The notes: a model not told the origin generated them from the sequence alone. Shown: positions 7,728-16,060, numbered from the stretch's first letter. The stretch: DNA of 45,228 bases from Streptomyces xiaopingdaonensis (GCF_000262345.1 NZ_AJTQ01000121.1:1-45228); one strand, 5' to 3'. Translations and numbers: made by a program.

Positions 7728-8756
7728 ATGCGGGTCGGAGTGCTGACAGGCGGCGGTGACTGCCCCGGTCTCAACGCGGTCATGCGGGCCGCCGTCCGAA
7801 AGGGCGTCCAGGAGTACGCGTACGACTTCCTCGGCTTCCGCGACGGCTGGCGCGGACTGCTGGAGGGAGAGACCGTCCGGTTGGACATCCCCGCGGTCCG
7901 CGGCATGCTGCCGCGCGGCGGCACCCTGCTCGGCTCCTCCCGGACCAACCCGTTCAAGCAGGAGAACGGTGTCCGCCGTATCCGCGAGAACCTCGCCAAG
8001 TACGAGGTCGACTCGCTCGTCGCCATCGGCGGCGAGGACACCCTGGGCGTCGCCGCACGCCTCACCGACGAGCACGGCATCCCGTGCGTCGGCGTCCCCA
8101 AGACCATCGACAACGACCTCTCGGCCACCGACTACACCTTCGGCTTCAACACCGCGGTCACCGTGGCCACGGAGGCCATCGACCGCCTCCACACCACGGC
8201 CGAGTCCCACATGCGTGTGCTCGTCGTCGAGGTGATGGGCCGCCATGCGGGCTGGATCGCACTCCACTCCGGCCTCGCAGGCGGGGCCAACTGCATCCTC
8301 ATCCCCGAGCAGCGCTTCGACGTCGGCCAGGTCTGCTCCTGGGTCACCTCGCGGTTCCGCGCGAGCTACGCCCCCATCGTCGTCGTGGCCGAGGGGGCGA
8401 TGCCGAAGGACGGCGAGATGGTCCTCAAGGACGGCTCGACGGACGCCTTCGGGCACGTCCGCCTCTCCGGCGTCGGCGAGTGGCTCGCCAAGGAGATCGA
8501 GTCCCGCACCGGCAAGGAGGCCCGCACCACCGTCCTCGGCCACACCCAGCGCGGCGGCACCCCCACCGCGTACGACCGCTGGCTCGCCACGCGCTTCGGC
8601 CTACACGCCATCGACGCGGTCCGCGAGGAGGCATGGGGCACGATGGTCGCGCTCCGCGGCACCGAGATCGTCCGCGTCCCCCTCTCCGAAGCGACCGCCA
8701 AGCTGAAGACGGTGAGTCCCGGACTCTACGCGGAGGCAGGCGTGTTCTTCGGCTGA
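7728..8756 (+). CDS. pfkA: 6-phosphofructokinase
   Basis: Phosphorylates fructose 6-phosphate to fructose 1,6-bisphosphate in glycolysis. The 342-residue protein opens with TGGGDCPGLN, has the catalytic PKTIDNDL (base Asp128), VVEVMGRHAGW for substrate binding, and the GHTQRGG motif. The residues aligning with E. coli Gly104 and Gly124, which decide the phosphate donor, are Asp104 (GGEDTL) and Lys125 (PKTID), a combination typical of pyrophosphate-using enzymes. Streptomyces has several paralogues, and at least one relative with a similar sequence is ATP-dependent, so the donor is left open. The ATG at 7728 follows AAGGGAG. A hairpin at 9024-9054 lies further downstream. Confidence 0.93.
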   Translation: MRVGVLTGGGDCPGLNAVMRAAVRKGVQEYAYDFLGFRDGWRGLLEGETVRLDIPAVRGMLPRGGTLLGSSRTNPFKQENGVRRIRENLAKYEVDSLVAIGGEDTLGVAARLTDEHGIPCVGVPKTIDNDLSATDYTFGFNTAVTVATEAIDRLHTTAESHMRVLVVEVMGRHAGWIALHSGLAGGANCILIPEQRFDVGQVCSWVTSRFRASYAPIVVVAEGAMPKDGEMVLKDGSTDAFGHVRLSGVGEWLAKEIESRTGKEARTTVLGHTQRGGTPTAYDRWLATRFGLHAIDAVREEAWGTMVALRGTEIVRVPLSEATAKLKTVSPGLYAEAGVFFG

Positions 8757-9023
8757 CACCTGCCTTCCGGACCGGGCCCGAGGCCCCGTGTCCGCCGTGC
8801 TGAGGGCGCCGGGGCGTGCGCTCCCGCTGATGGGAGGTGTCTCCGGGCCGCGGGACGGCGAAAGGCCGCTGACGGAAGGGGTGTTCGCCGGCCGCTGCCC
8901 GGCACCGGACGGCTTCGGCGGCGCCTCCCGGACGTAAGGAGTCCGAGGGCGCTTCACCGTCCGACGCCCGGTGCCGGCACGCGCGCCGTCCGCGGGGGTC
9001 CCGCGCACCGTCGCCCTGCCGCT

Positions 9024-9054
9024 CGCGGGCGCTGTCCGAGAGACAGCGCCCGCG
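9024..9054. terminator. Hairpin between convergent pfkA and trpE
   Basis: Arms at 9024-9036 and 9042-9054 are a perfect 13-bp inverted repeat (CGCGGGCGCTGTC and its complement) around a 5-nt loop. It lies 27 bp after the trpE stop on the minus strand and 267 bp after the pfkA stop, so it most likely ends the trpE transcript. The remaining intergenic sequence 8757-9023 shows no gene. Confidence 0.75.
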
Positions 9055-9081
9055 AACGTCGGGCCGGAGCGGCCGCGGTGC

Positions 9082-11043
9082 TCAGACCGGCACGGGGGCG
9101 AGCAACTCGGCGAGGATCTCGGGACCTTCCAGCGTCAGCACCGACTCGGGATGGAACTGCACCCCGGCGAACCCGGGGCCGCGCAGCCCGTGGACCTCGC
9201 CTGTGCCCTCGTCGCGGCTCACCTCGACGCGGTGGAGGGCGAGTTCCTCGGCGACCCCGTCACCGCACCGCGCGGCCCAGGAGTTGTAGAACCCGACGGT
9301 CCGCGCACGGCCGAAGAGGTCGATCCGTCCCTGCGTCCCCTGGTGCGGCCGCTCCCTGCGTACCAGCTCCAACCCGAGCTCCGCAGCGAGGAGTTCGTGC
9401 CCGAGGCAGACCCCGAGCACGCCGTGCGGATGCCCCCTGACCAGCTCGGCGGCGAGCCCGCGCAGCCGCGCGATCCGCGGGTCGAGCACGTCGAGCGGGT
9501 TCCCAGGACCCGGCCCGAGCACCACGGGGCCGGGGTGCGCGAGCGCAGCGGCGACGGTCCCCTCCGCGTCGTGCCGCCGTACCTCGACCGTCCTGCCCGA
9601 GGCGCGGAGGAGGTGCGCCAGCATCGAGGTGAACGTGTCCTCGGCGTCGACGACGAGCACCCCGGGGGCGGCCCCCGACGGCGCGTGCGCAGCAGCGCCC
9701 GCCTCACCGCCGTACGCCCCTTCGACGCCCGCCGTCCGCATCCGCAGCCAGAACGGCGAGAGCCCGGCCCGCCGCGACTCCAACGCGGCCCGCACCCGCG
9801 GGTCGTCGCCGAGCCTCGGGCGCTCCGACTCCCCGGCCGGCGGCGCCTCCCGCACTCCGAGCGCCGTCAGTACCGCCGCTGCCTTCGCGTGCGTCTCCGC
9901 GACCTCGCCCGCCGGGTCCGAATCGCGCACGAGCGTGGCACCGACCGACAGCCGCAGCCGGCCGCCCGCGGGATCGATCTCGGCGGTACGGATCAGGATC
10001 GGCGAATCGAGCGTCTGCGCGCCCGAGGCGTCGCGGCCGAGGAGCGCGAGCGCACCGGAGTAGTACCCGCGTCCCTCTCCGCCCGGCTCGTACCGCTCGA
10101 TGACGCGGCAGGCGTTCTCCACGGGCGACCCCGTCACCGTCGCCGCGAACATCGTCTCGCGCAGCACCTCCCTGGCGTCGAGCGTGGTGCGACCGCGCAG
10201 TTCGTACTCGGTGTGGGCCAGGTGCGCCATCTCCTTCAGCCGCGGCCCGACGACGACCCCGCCGCGGTCGCCCACGGTGCACATCATCTTCAGCTCCTCG
10301 TCGACGACCATGGAGAGCTCCTCGCGCTCCTTCCGGTCCCCGAGAAACGTCAACAGTCCTTCCACATCGGGCCCTTGGGGCGGATACCGGTACGTCCCGC
10401 TGATCGGGTTCAGCACCACCGTCCCGCCGCTCATCCGCACGTGCACCTCGGGGCTGGCGCCGACGAGCACCCGCTCTCCCGTGTGCACGACGAACGTCCA
10501 GTAGGCGCCGCGCTCGCCCTCCAGGAGCCGCCGGAACAGGGCGAGCGCGTCCGGGCGCGAGAATCCGGGCACGGCCGCGGAGAAGGTCCGGCGGAGGACG
10601 AAGTTGGCGCCCTCGCCGGCTCCGATCTCGTCGGCCACCACTCGCCGGACGACCTCCTCGTAGGCCGCGTCGTCCGTGTCGAAGCCGCCGCGCTCCACGC
10701 GCACCGGACGGTCGGGGAGCGCGGCGCGTACCTCCTCGTACGGCAGCAGGCCGCGCTCCTCCGCGACGAGCGCGGCGAGCTGAGTCCCGTCGTCGCGCAC
10801 GGTGAACCCGCGCTCGGCGATCTGCCGGAACGGCACGAGCGCCAGCGTGCCGTGCGGGCCCTCGGGGAGTTCGGCGAGGCGCTCGTACGGGACGACGGGC
10901 CCGGTCAGCACCTCGACGCCGTCGGGCGCTGCAGGACCGCGCCGGCGCAGGAGCGCGAAGGGCGGAGCGTCGGGGGAGCAGAGCCGGGTCAGGAGTGCGG
11001 CCGTCGTTTCGGCGGGTTCGGCGTGGGCGCGAGCGTGGTGCAT
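9082..11043 (-). CDS. trpE: Anthranilate synthase, fused TrpE-TrpG
   Basis: Converts chorismate and glutamine to anthranilate, the first step of tryptophan synthesis. The 653-residue protein joins both subunits. Residues 1 to about 480 are the chorismate-binding component (NPISGTYRYPPQG, ETMFAATVTGSPVENACRVIE, GYYSGALALLG). Residues about 500-650 are a class I glutamine amidotransferase with GPGPGNP, GVCLGHELLAAELG (catalytic Cys) and FHPESVLT (His-Glu). The fused form is usual for this Streptomyces gene. The ATG at 11043 has AGGGAAGAG upstream. A Trp-rich leader peptide and attenuator precede it, and DAHP synthase is divergent, so entry to the pathway and its tryptophan branch share one control region. 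Confidence 0.92.
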   Translation of the reverse strand: MHHARAHAEPAETTAALLTRLCSPDAPPFALLRRRGPAAPDGVEVLTGPVVPYERLAELPEGPHGTLALVPFRQIAERGFTVRDDGTQLAALVAEERGLLPYEEVRAALPDRPVRVERGGFDTDDAAYEEVVRRVVADEIGAGEGANFVLRRTFSAAVPGFSRPDALALFRRLLEGERGAYWTFVVHTGERVLVGASPEVHVRMSGGTVVLNPISGTYRYPPQGPDVEGLLTFLGDRKEREELSMVVDEELKMMCTVGDRGGVVVGPRLKEMAHLAHTEYELRGRTTLDAREVLRETMFAATVTGSPVENACRVIERYEPGGEGRGYYSGALALLGRDASGAQTLDSPILIRTAEIDPAGGRLRLSVGATLVRDSDPAGEVAETHAKAAAVLTALGVREAPPAGESERPRLGDDPRVRAALESRRAGLSPFWLRMRTAGVEGAYGGEAGAAAHAPSGAAPGVLVVDAEDTFTSMLAHLLRASGRTVEVRRHDAEGTVAAALAHPGPVVLGPGPGNPLDVLDPRIARLRGLAAELVRGHPHGVLGVCLGHELLAAELGLELVRRERPHQGTQGRIDLFGRARTVGFYNSWAARCGDGVAEELALHRVEVSRDEGTGEVHGLRGPGFAGVQFHPESVLTLEGPEILAELLAPVPV

Positions 11044-11089
11044 GAGCGGGTCTCTTCCCTGTGCGGGAGGGTCGGCCCCGAACAGGAAA

Positions 11090-11111
11090 AAGGCCGCCCT
11101 CGGGCGGCCTT
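11090..11111 (-). terminator. trp attenuator terminator
   Basis: On the minus strand AAGGCCGCCC-GA-GGGCGGCCTT forms a perfect 10-bp stem followed by TTTCC, a rho-independent terminator between the leader peptide and trpE. Its 5' arm can instead pair through GGCCGCC (complement of 11103-11109) with GGCGGCC in the leader (complement of 11141-11147), giving an antiterminator. This is the standard logic of transcription attenuation, which has been reported for trpE in Streptomyces venezuelae. Confidence 0.88.
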
Positions 11112-11134
11112 CGCGATCTTCTGGGTACGCGCAG

Positions 11135-11194
11135 TCAGTGGGCCGCCGGATCAGCGGTCCACCACCAGGCAGCGGTTGTGCGCAGCGCGTACAT
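11135..11194 (-). CDS. trpL: trp leader peptide with three tandem Trp codons
   Basis: The frame reads MYALRTTAAWWWTADPAAH and stops, 19 residues in all. The three consecutive TGG codons (residues 10-12, complement of 11159-11167) sit just before the segments that form the competing hairpins. Ribosome stalling there at low charged tRNA-Trp would favour the antiterminator and allow trpE transcription. There is no Shine-Dalgarno sequence; a TAGGGT box (complement of 11202-11207) lies 7 nt before the ATG, so translation probably starts at the 5' end of the mRNA. Confidence 0.9.
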   Translation of the reverse strand: MYALRTTAAWWWTADPAAH

Positions 11195-11280
11195 GCGGCG
11201 CACCCTACCGCGTCCGCGCTGCTGGATGCGTTCTCCGTCTCAACTTTCGAGAAAGGCGAGAAGCGGTCGACTCCACGACG

Positions 11281-11286
11281 TAATCT
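11281..11286 (+). promoter_or_regulatory. -10 box TAATCT of the DAHP synthase gene
   Basis: TAATCT ends exactly 7 nt before the GTG at 11294, which would put the transcription start on the start codon. No good -35 hexamer is seen at the expected distance. A short inverted repeat, CTTTC-GA-GAAAG (11244-11255), lies between this box and the divergent trp leader promoter. Confidence 0.55.
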
Positions 11287-11293
11287 GGAGCAC

Positions 11294-12643
11294 GTGACTG
11301 GAAACGCGACTACCGACACCGGCGTGAACACATGGCGGAACCTCCCTGCCGAGCAGCAGCCCGAGTGGCCTGACAAGCAGGAGCTCCACACTGCCCTGGC
11401 CGAGTTGGAGTCCTATCCGCCGCTCGTCTTCGCCGGCGAGTGCGACCAGTTGCGCAGTCGCCTGGCGTCCGTCGCGCGGGGCGAGGCGTTCCTCCTCCAG
11501 GGCGGCGACTGCGCCGAGGCGTTCGACGGCGTCGGCGCCGAGCACATCAGGAACAAGCTCAAGACGCTTCTCCAGATGGGCGCCGTGCTCACCTACGCTG
11601 GCTCGGTCCCCGTGGTGAAGGTCGGCCGCATCGCCGGCCAATACAGCAAGCCCCGCTCGAAGCCGACGGAGACGCGCGACGGCGTCACCCTCCCCTCCTA
11701 CCGCGGGGACTCGGTGAACGGCTTCGAGTTCACCGAAGAGGCGAGGCGCCCGGACCCGGAGCGCCTGAAGCAGATGTACCACGCCTCGGCCTCCACGCTG
11801 AACCTCGTCCGCGCCTTCACCACGGGCGGCTACGCGGACCTGCGTCAGGTGCACGCCTGGAACCAGGACTTCGTCCGCAACTCGCCCTCGGGCCAGCGGT
11901 ACGAGGCGCTCGCGCGCGAGATCGACCAGGCGATGAAGTTCATGCGCGCCTGCGGCGCCGACCCCGAGGAGCTGCGCACCGTCGAGTTCTACTCGTCGCA
12001 CGAGGCGCTCCTCCTCGACTACGAGTCGGCCCTCACCCGCACCGACTCCCGCAGCGGCGAGCTGTACGACGTCTCGGGCCACATGCTCTGGATCGGCGAG
12101 CGCACCCGCCAACTCGACAACGCGCACATCGAGTTCGCCTCCCGGGTCCGCAACCCCGTCGGTGTCAAGCTCGGTCCCGATTCCACCTCGGAGGACGCCC
12201 TGGCGCTCATCGAGCGGCTCGACCCGGAGCGCGAACCCGGCCGGCTCACCTTCATCACGCGGATGGGCGCCGACAAGATCCGGGACCGCCTGCCCGAGCT
12301 GGTCGAGAAGGTCTCGGCCTCGGGTGCCCAGGTCGTCTGGGTCTGCGACCCGATGCACGGCAACACCTTCGAGGCGGCGAGCGGCCACAAGACCCGCCGT
12401 TTCGACGACGTCCTCGACGAGGTGAAGGGCTTCTTCGAGGTCCACAAGAGCCTCGGCACCCACCCCGGCGGCATCCACGTGGAGCTCACGGGCGACGACG
12501 TCACCGAGTGCGTCGGCGGCGGCGACGAGATCTTCGTCGACGACCTCCACCAGCGCTACGAGACGGCGTGCGACCCCCGGCTCAACCGCAGCCAGTCGCT
12601 CGACCTCGCCTTCCTCGTCGCCGAGATGTACCGGGACCAGTAA
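11294..12643 (+). CDS. aroH: 3-deoxy-7-phosphoheptulonate (DAHP) synthase, class II
   Basis: Joins phosphoenolpyruvate and erythrose 4-phosphate to DAHP, the first committed step of the shikimate pathway. The 449-residue protein shows the class II signatures: VFAGECDQLR, FLLQGGDCAEAF, VGRIAGQYSKPRS, SHEALLLDYE, WIGERTRQLDNAHIEF, VWVCDPMHGNTFEA and GGIHVELTGDDVTECVGG. Length fits the plant/actinobacterial AroA-II type. The GTG at 11294 is chosen by similarity to Streptomyces homologues (short polar N-terminus before NTWRNLP). GGAG lies only 3 nt upstream, but a TAATCT box at 7 nt suggests a leaderless mRNA. A hairpin terminator follows at 12662. The symbol is used loosely; aroG or aroF also appear for this enzyme. 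Confidence 0.95.
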   Translation: MTGNATTDTGVNTWRNLPAEQQPEWPDKQELHTALAELESYPPLVFAGECDQLRSRLASVARGEAFLLQGGDCAEAFDGVGAEHIRNKLKTLLQMGAVLTYAGSVPVVKVGRIAGQYSKPRSKPTETRDGVTLPSYRGDSVNGFEFTEEARRPDPERLKQMYHASASTLNLVRAFTTGGYADLRQVHAWNQDFVRNSPSGQRYEALAREIDQAMKFMRACGADPEELRTVEFYSSHEALLLDYESALTRTDSRSGELYDVSGHMLWIGERTRQLDNAHIEFASRVRNPVGVKLGPDSTSEDALALIERLDPEREPGRLTFITRMGADKIRDRLPELVEKVSASGAQVVWVCDPMHGNTFEAASGHKTRRFDDVLDEVKGFFEVHKSLGTHPGGIHVELTGDDVTECVGGGDEIFVDDLHQRYETACDPRLNRSQSLDLAFLVAEMYRDQ

Positions 12644-12661
12644 CCGGCACCGCGCACACTC

Positions 12662-12693
12662 ATGGGACCCGCATCGTGTGATGCGGGTCCCAT
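12662..12693 (+). terminator. Terminator hairpin after DAHP synthase
   Basis: ATGGGACCCGCATC-GTGT-GATGCGGGTCCCAT is a perfect 14-bp stem with a 4-nt loop, 18 bp after the stop codon at 12643. There is no T-run, as is common in this genus. Confidence 0.88.
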
Positions 12694-12745
12694 CGCGTTG
12701 TCACCCCTTTCCCCGCCTCGGGGTGAGCGGGAGACTGCAGGTGGC

Positions 12746-12764
12746 TTAGGTTAGGTTAACCTCA
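12746..12764 (+). promoter_or_regulatory. Iron box (DmdR/IdeR operator) upstream of bfd
   Basis: TTAGGTTAGGTTAACCTCA closely matches the 19-bp actinobacterial iron box TTAGGTTAGGCTCACCTAA. It lies 50 bp before the bfd start. Repression by the Fe(II)-loaded DtxR-family regulator (DmdR1 in Streptomyces) would make bfd expression rise under iron limitation, when iron must be released from bacterioferritin. The box is AT-rich against its surroundings. Confidence 0.87.
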
Positions 12765-12814
12765 GTGACCCCGCAGGCGATCGTCTGCCCGCGCCCGTAC
12801 GGAGGTGAGTCCGC

Positions 12815-13153
12815 GTGTACGTCTGCTCGTGCTTCGGCGTCACGGAGCAGCAGGTGAAGGAGCACGCGGAGAACGGCGCCTGTACGCCGCGGCAGATCGC
12901 CTCCGCCTGCAAGGCCGGTACGGACTGCGGGTCCTGCGTCCGCCGTATCCAGGGGCTCCTCGGCCGAGACGTCTGCCCGCGCCGAGCGGCCGTCGACCGG
13001 GGCGAGCCCGCGCTCGGTCCGGTCGCGGAGGAAGGGGAAGCGGTGTCCGGGCCGCCGGCCGACGAGGGGCCCGTCGTGCTCCCGGAGCCCGTTGTCCCGC
13101 GGCGCCCGGCAGCGGTGGAGTCGGCGACGCCGCCCTCTTCGGTCGCTGCCTGA
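12815..13153 (+). CDS. bfd: Bacterioferritin-associated ferredoxin
   Basis: A small [2Fe-2S] protein that passes electrons to bacterioferritin to reduce and release stored iron. The first 55 residues form the BFD-like domain with the four cluster ligands Cys4, Cys6, Cys38 and Cys41 (MYVCSCFGVTE, then GTDCGSC). Residues 56-112 are a Pro/Glu/Val-rich, probably disordered extension absent from the roughly 64-residue enterobacterial protein. The GTG at 12815 has GGAGGTGA at 12801-12808. An iron box lies upstream. The gene converges on bfr with only 5 bp between the two stops, a partner arrangement common in Streptomyces. Confidence 0.9.
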   Translation: MYVCSCFGVTEQQVKEHAENGACTPRQIASACKAGTDCGSCVRRIQGLLGRDVCPRRAAVDRGEPALGPVAEEGEAVSGPPADEGPVVLPEPVVPRRPAAVESATPPSSVAA

Positions 13154-13158
13154 GGTGT

Positions 13159-13653
13159 TCAGAACGTGCCGGCCTCGCCGTCCGGCTGCTTGACGACGGT
13201 GGAGAGGTAGAGCGGTTCGCCGAGCTTGTCGATCAGCTCCAACTGCGCGTCCAGGTAGTCGACATGGTGCTCCTCGTCGCGGAGCAGGTCCTCGAAGAGC
13301 TTCGCCGAGGTGACGTCGTGCTTGGCGCGCATCACCTCGATCCCCCGGCGCAGGCGGTCGACCGCCTCCAGCTCCACCTCCCGGTCGGCCCGGAGCATCT
13401 CCGTGACGGTCTGGCCCACGCGGACGTGGAAGAGTCGCTGGTAGTTGGGGAGCCCCTCCAGGAAGAGGATCCGGTCGGTGATCCGCTCGGCGTGCCTCAT
13501 CTCGTCGAACGACTCGGCCCGCGTGTACTCGGCGAGCTTGTACCAGCCGAAGTTGTCCTGCATCCGGCTGTGCAGGTAGTACTGGTTGATCGCGGTCAGC
13601 TCTCCGGTGAGCTGCTCGTTCAGGAACTCGATGACCTCGGTGTCGCCCTGCAT
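13159..13653 (-). CDS. bfr: Bacterioferritin
   Basis: Subunit of the 24-mer haem-containing ferritin that oxidises Fe(II) and stores iron. The 164-residue protein has the dinuclear ferroxidase ligands in conserved places: Glu18 (LTGELTAINQYYLH), Glu51 and His54 (FDEMRHAERI), and a distal DEEHHVDYL motif. Met52 is the expected axial haem ligand shared between two subunits. The ATG at 13653 has GAGGGG upstream. The promoter region 13654-14014 shows no iron box; it contains a direct repeat, GATCTGTC at 13751 and 13770, whose role is unknown, and no other gene is apparent there. The gene converges on bfd. Confidence 0.95.
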   Translation of the reverse strand: MQGDTEVIEFLNEQLTGELTAINQYYLHSRMQDNFGWYKLAEYTRAESFDEMRHAERITDRILFLEGLPNYQRLFHVRVGQTVTEMLRADREVELEAVDRLRRGIEVMRAKHDVTSAKLFEDLLRDEEHHVDYLDAQLELIDKLGEPLYLSTVVKQPDGEAGTF

Positions 13654-14014
13654 GGCCCCTCGCTTCGTACGCGGTCTGCTCGGTCCGGCGCGACGCGGCG
13701 GCCTCCCGCCGTACGGCGCGGAGGGGACGCGCGCTGTGCTGGATAGGTGAGATCTGTCCTTTTCGGGCTGATCTGTCGCGCATCTTGGCATCCGTGCTCG
13801 CCCATATCCAGCCAAGCGACCCTTACTTGCGCGCGGTTCGCGCTGATTCGTCCCGTCTGCGCTCTCCTCGCGGGACCGCGCGGCCGGAGGCCGTTCCTCC
13901 TGTCCGGGGGCGGGCGGGCCGGGGCGGAGGGCGCAGGCGCAGAGGCCGGCCGGAACTGGGCACGGTTGCGGGCGAGTTGGGCCGCGCCGCGTCACCCGGG
14001 ACGGGAACGGGTCT

Positions 14015-15955
14015 TCACCGGTCGAGGTGCCGAGCGAGGGCGTCCAGGATGTCGTCGACGGGCCCGAACGTCAGCAGCGCGGTCGCGCCGCCCGCGACCT
14101 CGCCGCGCAGCGGAAGGAGCGCCGCGCGGGCCCGCACGGCGAGTTGCTCGTCCCGGAGCCGGAGCGCGGTGTGCGCGTTGACGGCCCAGAGCGCGTCGTA
14201 CAGGTGGTCGGCAGGGGGCTCGGGCAGGGCGGCGACGGCGCGGCGGGCAGCCGCGAGGTCGTCGCGGGCGAGGGCGAGGAGGGGTTGGACCCAGGGGCGG
14301 TGCGGGCCCCAGTCGAGGCCGGGTTCCGTCGGTGCCGGGCGGTGGTGGCGGAGGCGGATCGAGAGGAGCGCCAACGGAAGGACGCCGGCCTCCAGCCCGG
14401 GCATGCCGGCACCGGCGAGGTCGGCGGCGACCGCGCGGTAGGCGCGCGCGACCTCGGCGGGATCGCCCGACTCAGCGAGCCGCCGGGCGCGAAAGGCCGC
14501 GGCGAGGACGTGGACGAGCGGGGACTCGTGGACGGTGGCGAGCTCCTCGGCCGCCACGACGTGGCGCCGGGCGGCCTCGGTGTCGCCGCGGGCCGAGTGG
14601 ACCTGGACCTTGATCAAGTGGCCGAGGATCTCGAACGTCGGCAGATCGTGCCGGGCGGCGAGGGCGACGAGCTCGCCAGCGACGGCATCGCGCTCGCCGG
14701 TGCGCCCGGGACGCTGGAAGGACTGCACGAACCGGGCGTTGAGCGCGCGGGCCAGGACGTCGGGATCGTGCAGGTCGCGGGCGAGGCGTTCGGCTTCCGC
14801 CGCCGCCTCGGCGGCCCAGCGGTCCCGGCTGCCGCGGTGCTCCAGCCCGACGGTGGCGAGGAGACGCGCCCGGAGCGCGGGGGACACCCCCGGCCCGAGG
14901 CGCTGGAGCGTGCGCCGGGTCGTCGCGACGAGTGCCGCGGAACGCGCCGGGTCGTCGACGCGCGTCCAGACGGTGGGAACGTCGTACGCCGCGATCACGC
15001 GCGCGGTGAGCACGGGATCTCCCGCGCGTTCCGCTTCCGCCGCTGCCGCCGCGCGCTGCTCCTGGGCGAGGACGAGGTTGCTGCCCCCGGTGAGTGCGGC
15101 GGCACCGGCCACGGTGCTCATCGAGCGCAGCCGGGTGTACGTGCCCGTCGCCTCCGTGCGCGTGAGGAGGCGCAGCCGGTCCTCGTCGCGGGGCGCGGGT
15201 ACGAGGTGCGGGGCGTGCCGGAGGATGTCGCGTTCGAGGTGGTCGAGACCGTGCGCGGAGCTCAGCCCGAACCGGTCCAGCAGCGCAGCCCGCGCGTCGC
15301 GGAGCGAGGCCAACGCGTCGACCTGGCGGCCTGCTTGGTAGAGCGCGTGGGAGAGCAGCACCCAGGCGTGCTCCCGCCACGGATGCGCCGTCGCGAACGC
15401 CTCCAGCTCCGGGACGAGCGGCGCCCCGCGTCCGAGGTCGAGCACCGCTCGGGCCCGCAGCTCGACGGCCTGGTCGTGGAGTTCGGCGAGGCGGGCGCGC
15501 TCCGGCGCCAGCCAGCGCACGGCGTCGAGATCGGCGTACGGCTCGCCCTGCCACCACGAGAGCGCCTCGCCGAGCACGTGGGCGACCTGTCCTCCGGGCT
15601 CGGCGCGTACGGACCGCAGGGCGTCCTCGAACCGGTGCGCGTCGACGTGGTCGCGCGGCACCCGCAGCGCGTACCCGGCGCCGACGGTCTCGATCGCACG
15701 GGACTCGGCCCGCGGCGGACGCCCCGGTTCGAGGGCGCGGCGCAGTTCGGCGACGAAGGTGCGAACCGTCCCGGCCGCCGTGGACGGAGGGTCCTCCCAG
15801 AGATCGTCGACGAGCACCGGCAGCGGGACTGCCCGGCCGCCGGCCGCGACCAGCCGCCCGAGGAGTTCGCGGCGGCGGCGGCTGCCGACGGCCACGGGAC
15901 GGCCGTCGGCGTCCGTGACCCGGACCGGGCCGAGCACCTCGACGCGAATCTCCAT
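14015..15955 (-). CDS. AfsR/SARP-type regulator with BTAD domain, no NB-ARC
   Basis: A 646-residue transcription regulator. Residues 1-95 form an OmpR-like winged helix (VEVLGPVRVTDADGRPV, then RRRELLGRLVAAGGRAVP and YALRVPRD). Residues about 100-245 form the bacterial transcriptional activation domain (ARLAELHDQAVELRARAVLDLG). The remaining 400 residues are Ala/Arg-rich helical repeats, TPR-like in look. No Walker motifs are visible, so it is a medium SARP-like protein without the ATPase of AfsR. The ATG at 15955 has only a weak ribosome-binding site. It is divergent from the hydrolase at 16061 with 105 bp between, so that gene is its most likely local target. Confidence 0.8.
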   Translation of the reverse strand: MEIRVEVLGPVRVTDADGRPVAVGSRRRRELLGRLVAAGGRAVPLPVLVDDLWEDPPSTAAGTVRTFVAELRRALEPGRPPRAESRAIETVGAGYALRVPRDHVDAHRFEDALRSVRAEPGGQVAHVLGEALSWWQGEPYADLDAVRWLAPERARLAELHDQAVELRARAVLDLGRGAPLVPELEAFATAHPWREHAWVLLSHALYQAGRQVDALASLRDARAALLDRFGLSSAHGLDHLERDILRHAPHLVPAPRDEDRLRLLTRTEATGTYTRLRSMSTVAGAAALTGGSNLVLAQEQRAAAAAEAERAGDPVLTARVIAAYDVPTVWTRVDDPARSAALVATTRRTLQRLGPGVSPALRARLLATVGLEHRGSRDRWAAEAAAEAERLARDLHDPDVLARALNARFVQSFQRPGRTGERDAVAGELVALAARHDLPTFEILGHLIKVQVHSARGDTEAARRHVVAAEELATVHESPLVHVLAAAFRARRLAESGDPAEVARAYRAVAADLAGAGMPGLEAGVLPLALLSIRLRHHRPAPTEPGLDWGPHRPWVQPLLALARDDLAAARRAVAALPEPPADHLYDALWAVNAHTALRLRDEQLAVRARAALLPLRGEVAGGATALLTFGPVDDILDALARHLDR

Positions 15956-15982
15956 GCCCTCATTGTCGTCGGCGCCGCTGAT

Positions 15983-16035
15983 CGGCTGCTGACCCGGCTG
16001 CCCGATCCTTCCCGGTGTGAGCGGCAGCAGCTCAC
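15983..16035. promoter_or_regulatory. Repeats in the SARP/hydrolase divergent region (candidate operator)
   Basis: Two direct copies of CGGCTGC start at 15983 and 15995 (12-bp period). An inverted repeat, GTGAGC-N7-GCTCAC, spans 16017-16035 just before the hydrolase ribosome-binding site. SARP regulators bind direct heptamer repeats near the -35 region, usually at 11- or 22-bp periods, so the 12-bp spacing is only suggestive. The inverted repeat could serve another factor. Confidence 0.3.
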
Positions 16036-16060
16036 GCACCGAGCAGAAGGAGCGACGACG

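Noticed and set aside
8971..11283. 770-codon plus-strand open frame opposite trpE
   Set aside because: It is the antisense shadow of the anthranilate synthase gene; composition is Arg/Pro/Gly-rich without domains.
14027..16060. Extension of the dehalogenase-like frame far upstream to 14027
   Set aside because: The extra 678 codons are antisense to the SARP gene; the hydrolase has a good ribosome-binding site and ATG at 16061.
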